A stretch of DNA of 64,000 nt from Dipteris shenzhenensis (lineage: Eukaryota > Polypodiophyta > Polypodiopsida > Gleicheniales): the NCBI GenBank assembly GCA_047967505.1, contig CM106538.1. The stretch is one strand, 5' to 3'. The notes beneath the pieces were generated by a model, which worked only from the letters and a program-made list of their open reading frames with translations, made no database searches and was not told the DNA's origin. Below, one piece after another: positions 1 to 10,969 of this stretch (the first letter of the stretch is position 1; every line of letters starts with the position of its first letter). Made by a program: the position numbers and the translations under genes.

Positions 1-6
1 GCCCAT

Positions 7-245
7 GTGGTCATACTCAGGGAACTGCTGCCACTGCAACCACTTTTGCCATTTCTGGTTCATCTACCACTACTTCCACAGTGCCTGCTGCAGACCTTCC
101 AACATGCATGGGCACATGCAGTGTTTGCCATGAATAGCAAGATGAAGGTTATACCTCACATTCGGTCTTGCAAGATAGCCAAGGATGCATGGGATACTTT
201 GGTCAGTCTTGCAATGAGGCCCAGGTTGCCTATTTACACATGGTT
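7..245 (+). pseudogene. Copia gag fragment
   Basis: The reading frame contains a stretch resembling the middle of plant Copia gag (UBN2-like), seen as HAWAHAVFAMNSKMKV followed by an AKDAWDTLVSL motif. This matches the family pattern of a helix ending in 'AK.AWD.L'. The frame runs in from the window edge with no good start and breaks off at about 245, where the hAT-associated repeats begin. I infer a small Copia relic cut by the neighbouring DNA transposon. Nothing beyond the gag motif supports it. Confidence 0.4.
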
Positions 246-335
246 GTAAGACACGTTAAGACACGACACGTTAGACACGTTTTAGACACGAGTGTCTAAA
301 GTGTCTTAAAGATAAGACACGTAAGACATAATATT
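246..335. repeat. Clustered GACACG repeats, probable hAT subterminal region
   Basis: The motif AGACACG or a close variant occurs about seven times in 90 bp, with inverted forms (GTGTCTTA, GAGTGTCTAAAG). The cluster lies about 540 bp beyond the stop codon of the minus-strand hAT transposase. Clusters of short motifs near element ends are typical transposase-binding regions in hAT elements. The exact terminus was not resolved. Confidence 0.4.
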
Positions 336-869
336 AAATATTAAATATTAAAAATATAAGTATGTATTAGTATACAAGTGTAGGCTTAGTGTACAACTTG
401 GTAGCATGACTAGGTACTAGTTTTAACATATTAGAGGTACATTGTATAATGTAGTTAAGAGTGAAGACTTGTTACTTGTCACTTAAGACTTAAAAGTTAA
501 ATGCCAAGACTCCGGACTTGGGACTTCTTGCAAGTTAAAACTCAAGACTCGAGACTTAAAAGTTAAAACTTAAAAGTAAAGACTCAAGATTCATGGGCTT
601 GCAAGTCATGACTCACAACTTTAAGGTTTAAAGTGCAAACCAACAATCTCATATTCAAAATTCCAAATTACAACTTAACAAGAGCCTAGAGGGTTACATA
701 AATGATAGTCAATCATCATAGATCAATAAAGTTTAAACATATGTCATAAATAACTGGGCCATTGCCAACAATCTAGTAGTCACATGTGACATGAATGAAA
801 TCTGAATCCTCATACATATAACTGAAAAGAAACTTTCGAATCTCAAGAGTCAAGTCTCTCAGGACTCAT
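336..869. other. AT-rich sequence with ACTT(A/G)AGACT-type short repeats
   Basis: No gene is recognisable. The stretch from about 455 to 620 is built of short imperfect repeats related to ACTTAAAAGTTAAA and AAGACTC. Its position suggests the 3' non-coding part of the hAT element read on the minus strand. Confidence 0.35.
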
Positions 870-3637
870 CCTAGTCTGAATTTGCTAGGTCACCGCCACT
901 GCTGGATCCAAAGTCACCATCAGTGATAGTGTTACCCTCACTATCATACTGTGGCTCCTCAGGCACCTCCTCCTCCTCCTCCTCCTCCACCTCCCCCTCC
1001 TCCTCGTCCAAGGCAGACCGTATAGGTGTATTTGACGAGGTATTGGCCACAGCTAGGACTCTCCCATGGCCACGTCGGATGGCACAACCATGACCTCGTG
1101 CTCCTCTTCCACCACTCGTGCCTCTGCCTCTGCCTCTGCCTCTGCCGTTGCCCTTACTTGTGTCTCTCCGTGCTGGAATAGCAATGGCTGATCTACGACG
1201 TAAACGAGTGACTCATCTATCTATGGTCTCTAGCTCTCTATGTAGCTGTGCATATATCTCCTCCTCGTCAGCTTCAACTCTAGCATAAGTAGGCAACTTG
1301 GTTATGTCAATGCTTGTAGGATCCGCCTGCAACAACATTTAGAAGCGTATGTTCAATGTTCATTGTTGTGATTTGAATTTCCTATATATATTTAGAATCG
1401 AAATCATAGATGATAGAACATGTTACAATAGACTCAAGCTACCAATCTTACCTGCATTGGACCTACCAAATTTTTAAGCTTTCTTATAAGCCTTAAGTTT
1501 GCACGGCAGTCGCTCGAGTTGCCTTGTGCTTAACTTGTTCCTTATTTTGGTATGGATCATAGAATAGGAGCTCCAATTCCTCTCGCATGCTCTTGCTGCA
1601 CATTCCTTTTGGTTTTGAATCCCGATTGGCATTTACAAATCAAGATTCAAGGAGTGAGAATCATCTACATTTACAGTTTACTAAACTAGGATTAGCAAAT
1701 GCCAAAGATACATGTATGGTGTCTCAGCTCTCACCTGAGATAAAATCCGGAGAGCCAACTTATGCACTCGAGGAGTGGAGTAGCCATATGTCTCCCACCA
1801 CTCAATTGGCTTTACACAAATCTCCTTCCTTCTAGACGTGGGTCTAGAGAAGGAAATGCCCACACTATTCCTATACTGAGAAAGCGCTCCAAGTCGAGCT
1901 CCAATTGCTCATCCTGTGAAAAAAGCCTCCTTGTGTAGGCATCTCTATCCGCAAGTAACTCCGGCTTATTGAATAAATCAACTGGGATGCAAAAGTGTTG
2001 CAAGCCCATGGATGGGCATACGCATGAACCGCCATCTCGTATCCACTAGAGACCTTATTTCTTTCAATCTGCATATCAACATAATTTGTAAATTGTAATA
2101 AACACGGATAATGGATTTATGATACGTGATGATTCATTATTTATTAATATAATGGACATATTCATAGACCAACCTTACCTCTCAGGTGTGAGGGAGTTAC
2201 ATGTACACAACGAAACATGCAACTGCTCCATGAAATGATGGACCAAGCCAAGAGTACTTCCCTCCATATCAGTCACCCGCAAGACAACGAATAAAGGATG
2301 GAGAGCTTTCACTATGGACTCCATGTCAGTCCAAAGTGAGTGATCCAAGCACATCCTCTGTACTGTCATGCTCTTTGAGCTGGTAGAGTCAGGCCACTCT
2401 AACCACATCTGAGACACCACTTTCTGTTGAAGAGCTGCATGCACTGCAAGAAGGTGCTCCAAAACAATGTGCATGTATGCAAAGTGTCTTCGATGGCCGG
2501 ACAACTTCCAAGTTGCTATACTCGGCCAAGGCCTTGGGCTTTTTCTTAAAGAAGGCTGCAATGGTACTAGCAGTCTGCATCACACTAGCAATCCAAGGGA
2601 GCCGACCGATGTCCTCCATGAGACAATGTGAAGCACAAGGAGTCCATACAATGGTAGGAAGCTTTGCCTCCACAAGCTCTCCCATCCTCACACAATTGCT
2701 TGCATTGTCTGTAACAACTTGGATCACATTCTCTTGCCCTATCTCGATGATAGCTGCTTAGATATGCTGAAAAATGACTTCACCTGTAATGCTAGCACCT
2801 CCTCTACGTGCATCAACATCTTTCAAAAAATAGGTACCAAGGCATGAGGATACCAATATATTAATGATGCCCCTCCTCCTAACATCACTCCATTCATCAG
2901 ACAGAATGCTGCAACCAAATTTCTTCCATACCTCCTTGATAGGATCAAGAGCTTTGTTAATTCTGCCTATCTCCTCCTCCAGCACAGATGTCCTCATCGC
3001 ACCATATGTCACACCTGTCCATGTATCTGTAGCTCCCACAACTGCCACTGCCTTGATCATCCTCTTCCACTGTGGTGTTTGTAGGAGATTGAAAGCAAAA
3101 TTGCATTCAATCATAGTCCTCCCAATTTCAATATCTGCCAAATGCTGCCGCTTTTTTGCCAAGATTGTGTGGACAATGCACCTGATAAAGTCCCTTGCTT
3201 CTTTTTCGAAGTAGGCATAGCGGTGGATGGTGGTGACGATGTAGCAAAAGCAGTGCCCTCTTTCCTAGCCCTCTTCTCTGCATAAGAGGAACCAATAGCA
3301 CTAGAGTCACTATCCATAGCATCATCAAGGTTGATAGTGTGAGACTCAGGCCCCAACAAATCCTCATCCTGCAAGGCAGTAGGTATGGTACTAGGTCCAC
3401 CACAAAGTTTTGGATGATCTCGAATAACTTTCTACGCAATCTCAAAAGAAACAGTAGGATTTCCACCAATTCCCCTACCACCAAGTCGAGACACATGGAG
3501 AATAAGACGTGTCGTTGAGCTCACAAAAGGCTCACCGCAATAATTGCACTTCCACTCTTTGTTCCTGACCCCGTTGCCACTGCGGGGTTAATCATAGTGG
3601 TATGGATCTCCCAAAGTGGATTTGGAGGTTTAGGCAT
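870..3637 (-). pseudogene. hAT-superfamily transposase (BED zinc finger, DUF659, dimerisation domain), decayed
   Basis: Read on the minus strand, it starts at ATG 3637 (MPKPPNPLW). A BED-type zinc finger follows near 3590-3480 (WKCNYCGEP), then a spacer rich in Ser and Lys. A DUF659 region lies at 3162-2760 (GCSILSDEW, DVRRRGIINILV), then the RNase H-like part at 2727-2390 (VVTDNASNC, TPCASHCLMEDIG). The C-terminal dimerisation motif is at about 1863-1690 (WWETYG then LALRILSQ). The last exon (about 1331-870) has a Gly/Arg-rich run and an acidic tail ending at a TAG near 870. Introns are suggested at about 2178-2072 and 1453-1332, with good GT/AG borders. Frame changes and stops, one of them in the last exon, show decay. 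Such proteins normally cut and paste the element in the nucleus. The superfamily call is secure; the ends were not resolved. Confidence 0.8.
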
Positions 3638-3645
3638 GGTAAATC

Positions 3646-3705
3646 TCTGCTGCTATACTGTAATTCTTTGTTGCTATGCAGTAATTCTCTGCTGCTATGA
3701 CCTGT
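3646..3705. repeat. Short tandem repeat, TGCTGCTATRCTGTAATTCT type
   Basis: Three imperfect copies of a unit of about 25 bp (TTGCTATGCAGTAATTCTCT and relatives) stand just upstream of the hAT start codon on the minus strand. They could be 5' subterminal sequence of that element. Confidence 0.5.
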
Positions 3706-3929
3706 GACCTGTCATGTTGGCATGCACACGAGCATAATTCAATATATATATTTTGGGAGAAGTAGAACAAGCAAGTAAACTGTAATCTATAGACTAATTG
3801 TGTTGAGAAATGCACATGCCAAGCAAGCTGCAATAGAAGCCTCAAGGCTCAAGCATTAAGCAGTAACAATTCTCATGCATGAGGCATAAGCATTGTAGCA
3901 GACTGGCACCATATCAAGCAATACTAGTA

Positions 3930-4100
3930 TGCTGCTATGCAGCCCCAAGAAGGAGGCTAAATTATTCAGAGCTTTCAGCCTATATTTTGCCCCTTTTAAA
4001 ATTACTGTTATACTAGCAAGCTCGTATCCGAAACAAGCCCAGAAGGGGGCCAACTTTGTTAGAGCTTTCAGCCCATAATTTGCCCCAATTTTTTGGGGAA
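3930..4100. repeat. Tandem duplication, about 97-bp unit
   Basis: A segment containing AGAGCTTTCAGCCTATATTT (near 3968) recurs as AGAGCTTTCAGCCCATAATT (near 4062). The flanks match too (CCCAAGAAGGAGGC and CCCAGAAGGGGGCC). It has no coding meaning that I can see. Confidence 0.5.
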
Positions 4101-4261
4101 AGAGAAAGCGGGGGATGGAGCCTTCAAGGCCTTCAAAAACAGCATAACAGAAAAAGAGGTATGCGCTGCACAACGTGATAAAAGAAGTAAACAATGCACA
4201 ACGTGAACCTGAAGGGGGGCTGAGCTCCAGCGTTGATGATCGTCACCTAAACCAGTAGTAG

Positions 4262-4372
4262 GATCGAATGTACGGCAAATCCGTACAGGGTACGTCAGGT
4301 TCGTACAGCATATCGCAGATCCGTACGTCATTGTACGGCAGATCCATACAATGTACGACAAATCTGCACCAG
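4262..4372. repeat. Imperfect repeats of a GTACGGCARATCCGTACA motif
   Basis: At least five degenerate copies of a unit of about 18-22 bp occur, each with a CGTAC or GTACG half-palindrome. Examples are TACGGCAAATCCGTACAG, TACGGCAGATCCATACAA and TACGACAAATCTGCACCA. They sit within the older minus-strand Copia just after its integrase start, so they replaced or invaded it. Confidence 0.6.
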
Positions 4373-4411
4373 CCGACCTGCATTGGCCTGCATACACCAC
4401 TATGCACGAGA
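4373..4411 (-). pseudogene. Older Copia, start of integrase (split part)
   Basis: The minus strand reads LVHSGVCRPMQ, a degraded form of the Copia integrase start LVHSDVCGPM. The first catalytic Asp is changed to Gly. The upstream part of the same element is at 10465-10862 on the other side of the younger Copia. The two halves meet at the 5-bp target duplication and stay in the same reading frame. Confidence 0.6.
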
Positions 4412-4580
4412 TGTGGGGGTTAAAGGTCACTGTTCCTTTACCCCGGTTATGTACAATACTCAAACACATATATAAATGAATGAAAAAGAAGATTAGGTGT
4501 TCTGGACCCACTAAAAACTTGTGTGGCTATCTGTTTCTCTCTCTCCCTCTTCCGTTTTGCTTCCGTTGAGAGCACTCTCA
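4412..4580 (+). repeat. 5' LTR of Copia copy 1
   Basis: It begins TGTGGGGGTTAAAG and ends GAGAGCACTCTCA. It matches 10316-10464 and 60002-60171. It keeps the AAATGAATGAAAAAGAAG segment that the 3' LTR has lost. Confidence 0.92.
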
Positions 4581-4582
4581 AT

Positions 4583-4594
4583 TGGTATCAGAGC
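4583..4594 (+). promoter_or_regulatory. Primer-binding site (initiator Met-tRNA type)
   Basis: TGGTATCAGAGC lies two bases after the 5' LTR. It is the usual plant Copia site complementary to the 3' end of initiator methionine tRNA. Confidence 0.9.
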
Positions 4595-6009
4595 CTGGGT
4601 GATCTAGCTGAGCGTGCGTGAATGCCTAGAAGCTCAGCAACTCTGTGGGAGGAAGGAGAAGCTCTGTGGGAAGCTTTGTGGGTGACTTTACTTGCATCCG
4701 AGTGCGCAGAGACCTTGAAGGAACCTTTGGAAAAGTCACTTTGGTTTTGTGAAGTGGTTTTGAGAGCCTGTTAAGTGTTTTCAAAGAAAAACTCATTTTT
4801 TTAAGCTTTTCCCTGTTCCGTTCAACGATAGAGACTCCGTATTGACTTTTAGAGGCAACCATTGCCTGCTTTTGGTGTCCATTTCACTTCAAGAGCTTGG
4901 AAACACCTTCATTCTTGAATTTGGGATCATTTCGTTGGATTTCTGACTCACTGTGTCAGTTTCAACGTTTTTTTGCCCGGGTGTTGGAACTCAAGTTTGG
5001 AGCAACCATTTGCAGACTAAGGTCCTAAAACTTCTATGTCGCTCATCATTCATACTCCGGTGGAGTTTACAAACAGATCAGTTTTCAGAAACGTTTTTCA
5101 GTCCGTGTGTTGGACCCAGTGATTGGGACCACGGTTTTTAAAACCGTCTGTCCCATTGCATTCCAGACGCCTAAAAAACCCTACTTGTCATTTCTTACGC
5201 GATTCGGTGGAGTATTTTCAGAGTTATAGATCTCTGTGTATTTGATTTCGTCTCTCTGTTATGCATTTTTCATTCTAAGGTTTATCACATGGCAGTGGAT
5301 AAGTGTTGATTCCCATTTCTCACTCATCGATTGGGATTTCGGAGTTCCAACAGAAGATAGACATTTGCAGATTGTCTTGCTGAGTCCGATTATGCAATGG
5401 TGCCCATGTTTTGAGGCATCTCAGGTTCTATTTTTAGTAGCGGTCATTGTCGTGGGACCATGATTTCTTGAGCATACCTTATGCAGATCACTCTGGTTGC
5501 AGTTTGAGCCATGTGCGCTCATTCATGGTGTGCATTGGGTTGCAGTGGATGATTTATAGGCCATTTGGATGCATTGCGATCCTTATTGGATGCGCTGATA
5601 GGCCCAGATTGCCTTGTGGGATGCTATTTTTTATGGACGCTTTGCACATGGATACTATTTTGTGCTGAGGGACAGCTTTGACACATTGCAGTTGATGCAC
5701 TGATAGTGATATGTTCTCTTGGATGAGATATTGTAGATGCATATGTCCATGGATGGTGTTTATGCTTGAGCCATTTGGCACTTATTGGCATTTTGGATTG
5801 CCATTGCAGTTGGCATTTTCTTTTGGGCCAGATTTGCTCATATGGATGTATAGTACATGCACATGAGTGAGTTGTATCTTTTGATGCTTTGAGCTTTGAG
5901 TTTTGGTGATATTTCACTCTATTGTGGCATACACATTTGGGTGCACCTGGTATTTGGTGTGATTCTCTCTTGCAGGCACTAGCATTTGGGATTTTGCTTT
6001 ATTTGCATC
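4595..6009 (+). other. Long untranslated leader of Copia copy 1
   Basis: About 1.4 kb separates the primer site from the gag ATG, and a collinear leader is present in copy 2 (60186-61600). Neither copy holds a conserved long reading frame here, so I treat it as leader, possibly with packaging or translation signals. It is long compared with the LTRs of about 170 bp. Confidence 0.6.
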
Positions 6010-9000
6010 ATGGCATTTTCTTCCATGTCTGAAAAGGAGTTTTTCAGCATTAAAAAGTTTGATGGGACAAACTTTTTTTTGTGGAAAGAACAGATAAGGG
6101 ATGTGCTTATTCAAAAGAAGTAGATAAAACCCTTGCAAGGGATTGCAGCTAAGCCTGCAGCTATGTCCACAGATGAATGGAATGAGTTGGATGCATTGGC
6201 AAAGTCTACCATTAGACTTCATCTTGGGGAGACAGTTTATTTCACAATAGTCACTTAAAAGACTACGGAAGCTTTATAGAAAAAGCTGTGTGCTATATAT
6301 GAGAAAGAGACTGCCTCAAACAAAGTCTATCTCATGAAGAGATTGTGTGAGCTGCACATGAAGAAGGGAGTATCAATAGCTTTGCACTTGAATGAGTTTA
6401 ATATCATTTTCAGTCAGCTTCAAGCTCAAAAGCTGAATTTCGATGCGGAAATGAGAGCAATATTTCTCTTTTCTCATTACCATCCTCATGGGATACTGCT
6501 ATCAGTAACTTTGCACCTGGTGGAGTATTGAACTTTAATGATGTGGTTGGTAGCTTGTTGGCCGAGGAGATTAGATGGAAGCCAATGGAAGGCAATAAGC
6601 AGGATGCAGTCTTAAATGTGCAAAGGGACAGATCACAGTCCAGGGGAAAGTTTCAAGAAAGAGAGAAGTTCCGTAGTAAGTCCAGGGCACGGAACATTGA
6701 GTGTCACTATTCTGGTAAGAAGGACCACATGAAAAAGGATTGCTACAAGCTTAAAAGAGAGCAAAAGGATAAGAAAAAGAATGCAAATTGGGATGCAAAT
6801 CAGAAGGAAGAGAGTCCAAGGGAGGACAAAGGAAAAGTGAAGATCGAGGAGATCAATGCAGTCACACATAATAGTGACAATGACATTCTCTTCATGTGTA
6901 GTTTATCTGCAGAGTTGCTTACCACTTTAGATGATGCATATTTCCAGGATTGGATTTTCGATTCTAGTGCTTCATTCCATGTTACTATCTATAGGGAATG
7001 GTTCTTTACTTATGACAATGGAAAGACAGGTTGTGTGCATCTTGGAAATGACTATGCATGTGACATAGTGAGAGTAGGTGACATAAAGTTTTCTTTTGCA
7101 AATGGGTTTGCATTTATTTTGAAAAATGTGAGACATGTGCCTAAGTTGACCAAGAGTCTCATTTCAACGGGCTAGCTAGATGATGCAGGTTTTCAGACCA
7201 TCTTTGGTTCTGGAAGTTGGAAAATTCAAAAGGGCTCTATGCTTTTGACCAGGGGTGCCAAGTGTGGGACTTTGTATCCCTTACATGTATCAGGGGTGTT
7301 TGATCATGTTGTAATAACTGAGCAGCCAAGTACTTCTTTATGGCATTGCCGGTTGGGCCATATGAGCCAAAATGGGATAAAACTCTTATGCCGTTTGGGT
7401 TATGTACCGCATTTGAGTTTCTCTGATTTTGAATTTTGTGAGCACTGTCTCTATGGGAAGCAGACTAAATCAGCCCATAAAAGAGGGGGAAAGAAAGAGT
7501 TTGAAAAGCTTGATTTGGTGCATTTAGACGTATGTGGTCCTATGCCTATACGGTCATTAGGCGGAGCTGAATACTATGTGACATTCATTGATGATGCAAC
7601 TAGGAAAGTGTGGGCTTATGCTATAGCTCGGAAGAGTGATGTGTTCTACGTATTTCAGAAATGGCTGGCCTTGGTTGAGAATCAGTCAAGTAGAACGCTT
7701 AAATGCCTACGGACTGACAATGGTGGAGAGTATCTCTCTCATGACTTTTAGCATTTCTGTGATACACGTGGGATTAAGAGGGAGCTCACATCCCCTCGTA
7801 CTCCAGAGTAAAATCCAGTTGCAGAAAAGATGAACCGTATCATTCAAGAAAGGTTGCAATGCATGCTTTCCAATGCAAGTCTTTCTAGTGGTTTTTGGGC
7901 TGAGGCAATGAAGACTGCAGTGCATGTGATCAATAGATCACCTAGTTAGAGTTTGGATGGTGGTATTCCTGAAGATGCAGGGAGTGGCAAGAAGCTCTTT
8001 TACTCTCATTTGCGTATATTTGGGTGGGAGGCATATGCACATGTGCCAAAAGAGCTTCGAAAGAAGCTAGATTCTAAGTCTAGGAAATGCATCTTTCTGG
8101 GTTATGGTGAAAGTGGAGAGATGGGCTATCGTCTCTAGGATCCAGAAGCAAAGAAATCATACGCAGCCATGATGTAGCCTTCAATGAGAAGAGGATGCAT
8201 AAGGCATCCATGAGGGATGTGGAAATGAGGAGAATAACTTTCCAGGACGTGAATCCACCTGCATATGTTGATATACAGCAAGTTGTCCATGCACCAAATG
8301 TGCAAGAAATGGTATCACCAAGTACTCCCACAGGTATACAATCAAGGGTAGATGATGGATCATCTATTGGTGGAAATGATGAGTCAAATGTGGCTGATAT
8401 GCAGGTGGGACAACAAGCTGAAATGCCCTTGAGAAGATCATCTAGAGTGTCTAGACCGCCTGATAGGTTTGTTTCAGGGGTAGACTTTGTGATGCTTATT
8501 GATTGCGGGGAGCCTTCTTGCTACAGAGAGGCTATGATGCGCGAGGATCAACGCAAGTGGGAGTATGCTATGCAATCAGAGATGAGTTCACTTATGAAGA
8601 ATAAGACTTGGGACTTGGTTTCTTTGCCACATGGAAAGAAAGCATTGCCATGTAAATGGGTCTACAAGATGAAGGTCACAGGTGATGATGTGCCTAGGTA
8701 CAAGGCCCATTTGGTCGCTAAAGGGTTCAAGCAAGAGAAGGGTGTGTACTTTGATGAGATATTCTCTCCTGTTGTGAAGATGACCACACTTAGATGCATG
8801 CTTGGCCTAGTGGCAGCAGAGGATATGGAGCTTATGCAGATGGATGTCAAGACAACTTTCTTGCATGGGGATCTGCATGAGGAAATTTACATGGTGCAAC
8901 CGGAAGGCTTTGAAGAAAAGGGCAAAGAGCATTTAGTTTGCATGCTGAAGAAGAGTCTCTATGGTCTTAAGCAAGCGCCTAAAGAATGGTATCATAAGTT

Positions 9001-10262
9001 TGATGCTTTCATTCGGTCCCAGGGTTTTAGAAGGAGTGAAATTGATCACTGCCTCTACACTAAAAGGGCTAAGGATAATAGCCTGATACTCCTGGCACTA
9101 TATGTGGATGATATGCTATTGGCTAATAAGAATACTTATGAGCTAGATGCATTAAAGGCCAAGTTGCATAAGGTCTTTGATATGAAGGATTTGGGACTTG
9201 CATGTCATATTCTTGGTATGCGCATCACGCGTGATCGGAGTAGGAAACTCCTTTGGCTTACACTAAAAGAGCTAAGGATAATAGCCTGATACTCCTGGCA
9301 CTATATGTGGATGATATGCTATTGGCTAGCAAGAATACTTATAAGCTAGATGCATTAAAGGCCAAGTTACATAAGGTCTTTGATATGAAGGATTTGGGAC
9401 TTGCAGGTCATATTCTTGGTATGCGCATCACGCGTGATCGGAGTAGGAAACTCCTTTGGCTTTCACAGAAGGAGTATGCTACAAAAGTATTGTAGCGTTT
9501 CAATATGGAGGGGGGGAAGACAGTGAGTACTCCATTGCCTCCATATGTGAAACTGAGTCATATAGATAGTCCTAAATCAGATGAGGAGAGGGTCATGATG
9601 GCCAAGGTTTCTTATGCATCAGCGGTTGGGAGTCTTATGTATGCTATGATAGCTACTAGACCAGACATTGCATTTGCAGTGGGAGTTGTTAGCCAGTATA
9701 TGGCTAATCCAGGAAAGAGGCATTGAGAGGCAGTTAAGTGCATTATGAGGTACATGAAGGGTACCAAGGAGATGTGCATCTGCTTTGGTAGAGGAGACAT
9801 GCGTGTACTTGGGTACACAGATTCAGACTATGCAGGGCATGTGGATAGTAGGAGATCCACTTCTGGTTATGTGTTCACCTTTGCAGGTGGTGCAGTGTCG
9901 TGGATGTTTCGTGCACAGAAGTGTGTTGCTTTGTCTACCACAGAGACTGAGTATGTTGTAGTCACAGAGGGTTGCAAGAGGCTATATGGCTTGATCGGCT
10001 AGTGGGAGATTGGGGGATTCATACAGGTATACTGACATTGCATAGTGATTCCATGAGTGCTATTCAGCTAGCACGGAATCCGGTCTTTCATGCAAAGACC
10101 AAACACATTGAGGTCAGGTACCATTTCATCAGGGAGGTACTTGAGGACAAGCGCATAGAGCTTGTCAAGGTTCATACAGATGATAACCCTGTAGATATGC
10201 TGACGAAGAGTCTACCTAGTCAACGGTTTGAGTATTGTCGTGTATTGATGGGCATTGGATAG
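6010..10262 (+). pseudogene. Copia gag-pol polyprotein, multiply disrupted
   Basis: The start is the ATG at 6010, aligned with copy 2. Gag ends in a zinc knuckle near 6701-6742 that is damaged here (CHYSGKKDHMKKDC; copy 2 has CYHCGKKGHMKKDC). The protease site at about 6954 reads FDSSASFHVT, where copy 2 keeps LDSGASFHVT. A GAG_pre-integrase motif (LWHCRLGHMS) and the integrase core follow (VTFIDDATRK, LRTDNGGEY, QNPVAEKMNR). RT is at about 8640-9490 with YVDD at 9101-9112. RNase H lies at about 9810-10200 and the TAG stop at 10260. In-frame stops occur in gag (for example 6121 and 6256), integrase and RT. A 203-bp duplication shifts the frame in RT. It cannot make a full polyprotein. Confidence 0.92.
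9058..9463 (+). repeat. 203-bp tandem duplication inside Copia reverse transcriptase
   Basis: Bases 9058-9260 recur at 9261-9463 with few differences. The RT active site YVDD is therefore present twice (9101-9112 and 9304-9315). 203 is not a multiple of three, so the duplication shifts the frame. Confidence 0.92.
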
Positions 10263-10302
10263 TATGCTCACTGGTTGTTCTCCCTTAAAAGCACATTGTC
10301 CT

Positions 10303-10315
10303 TTAAGTGGGAGGT
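10303..10315 (+). promoter_or_regulatory. Polypurine tract of Copia copy 1
   Basis: A purine-rich run, AAGTGGGAGGT, lies directly before the TG of the 3' LTR. This is the expected place for plus-strand priming. Confidence 0.75.
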
Positions 10316-10464
10316 TGTGGGGGTTAAAGATCACTGTGCCTTTACCCCGGTATGTACAATACTCAAACACATATATTAGGGTGTTCTGCACCCACCAAAA
10401 ACTTGTGTGGCTCTCTGTTTCTCTCTCTCCCTCTTCTGTTCTGCTTCCGTTGAGAGCACTCTCA
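10316..10464 (+). repeat. 3' LTR of Copia copy 1
   Basis: It is collinear with 4412-4580 but lacks about 20 bases after ACACATATAT, plus a few substitutions. The LTR difference shows that the insertion is not recent. Confidence 0.92.
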
Positions 10465-10862
10465 CGAGATGCAACTTCCTAGATGCACCAACGGCCCCAT
10501 CTTTGGGAAACGATAACCGATGCATTTTGCCCAATAGGAAGCCCTTACAGGTAGGTGCATGCATGGGTGGGGAGGTCCACTACCATATCCTTTGAATGCA
10601 TTTTCACTACACTTTTGTCATTTAGATGCTCCAATCTCTAATGCCACAAATGTGAATCTAAAATGACCGATTTAGAGACCAAATTTGCTTCAATAGTTGT
10701 CTGTTTTTCATAGGCATCTAGATGGTACAGCCCACTAGAAAGTGACCCAGTACGTACAATACAATCATCATACCGGTTGTCACATAGCACAACGATAACC
10801 AACCTTATAGCCATTTAGCGAGATGGCTGAGGTAGAAATCAGATTCTTCTTGATATTAGGAA
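10465..10862 (-). pseudogene. Older Copia, GAG-pre-integrase region (split part)
   Basis: On the minus strand the recognisable order is NIKKNLISTSAISLNG, then SLSSGLYHLDAY, then a degraded LWHRRLGHLN (LWH, stop, RLEHLN) and CKGFLLGKMHRLSFPK. That is the segment between the Copia protease and integrase. It ends at the target duplication of the younger Copia. The integrase start continues at 4411 in the same frame. Several stops and frame changes show decay. Confidence 0.75.
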
Positions 10863-10867
10863 GGGGT

Positions 10868-10889
10868 CAGCCCACCATTTGGTGGGCTG
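10868..10889. repeat. 22-bp palindrome
   Basis: CAGCCCACCA, two bases, then its reverse complement TGGTGGGCTG. A partial echo, GGTGGGCTGG, follows at about 10949. It marks the border between the older Copia and the pyrimidine-rich sequence upstream of the aminopeptidase exon. Confidence 0.7.
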
Positions 10890-10961
10890 AAAAAGATGCC
10901 AAATTGGGCCAGCCCAGCCCCCCCAAAAACTTGCCGTCTTGGGCAGATGGTGGGCTGGGCC

Positions 10962-10969
10962 TATAAAAG
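10962..10969 (+). promoter_or_regulatory. TATA-like motif with pyrimidine-rich downstream sequence
   Basis: TATAAAAG is followed by about 400 bp rich in CT and TCTC, a common plant promoter or LTR arrangement. No gene start could be tied to it. The aminopeptidase exon at 11561 is internal and needs earlier exons. Confidence 0.25.

Larger units (their letters stand above)
4412..10464 (+). mobile_element. Copia LTR retrotransposon, complete but decayed (copy 1)
   Basis: The element runs TGTGGGGGTTAAAG to AGAGCACTCTCA at both ends and is flanked by the identical 5-bp duplication CGAGA (4407-4411 and 10465-10469). It has short LTRs (169 and 149 bp), a Met-tRNA-type primer site, a non-coding leader of about 1.4 kb, a gag-pol region in Copia order (gag, protease, integrase, RT, RNase H) and a polypurine tract before the 3' LTR. 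Many stops and frameshifts make it non-autonomous. It inserted into an older Copia in the opposite orientation. The same family recurs at 60002. Confidence 0.93.

Noticed and set aside
5447-5668. Short frame in the Copia leader, also present at 61081-61284
   Set aside because: Similar in both copies only because the leaders are homologous. Its start and length differ and it has no gag-like motif.
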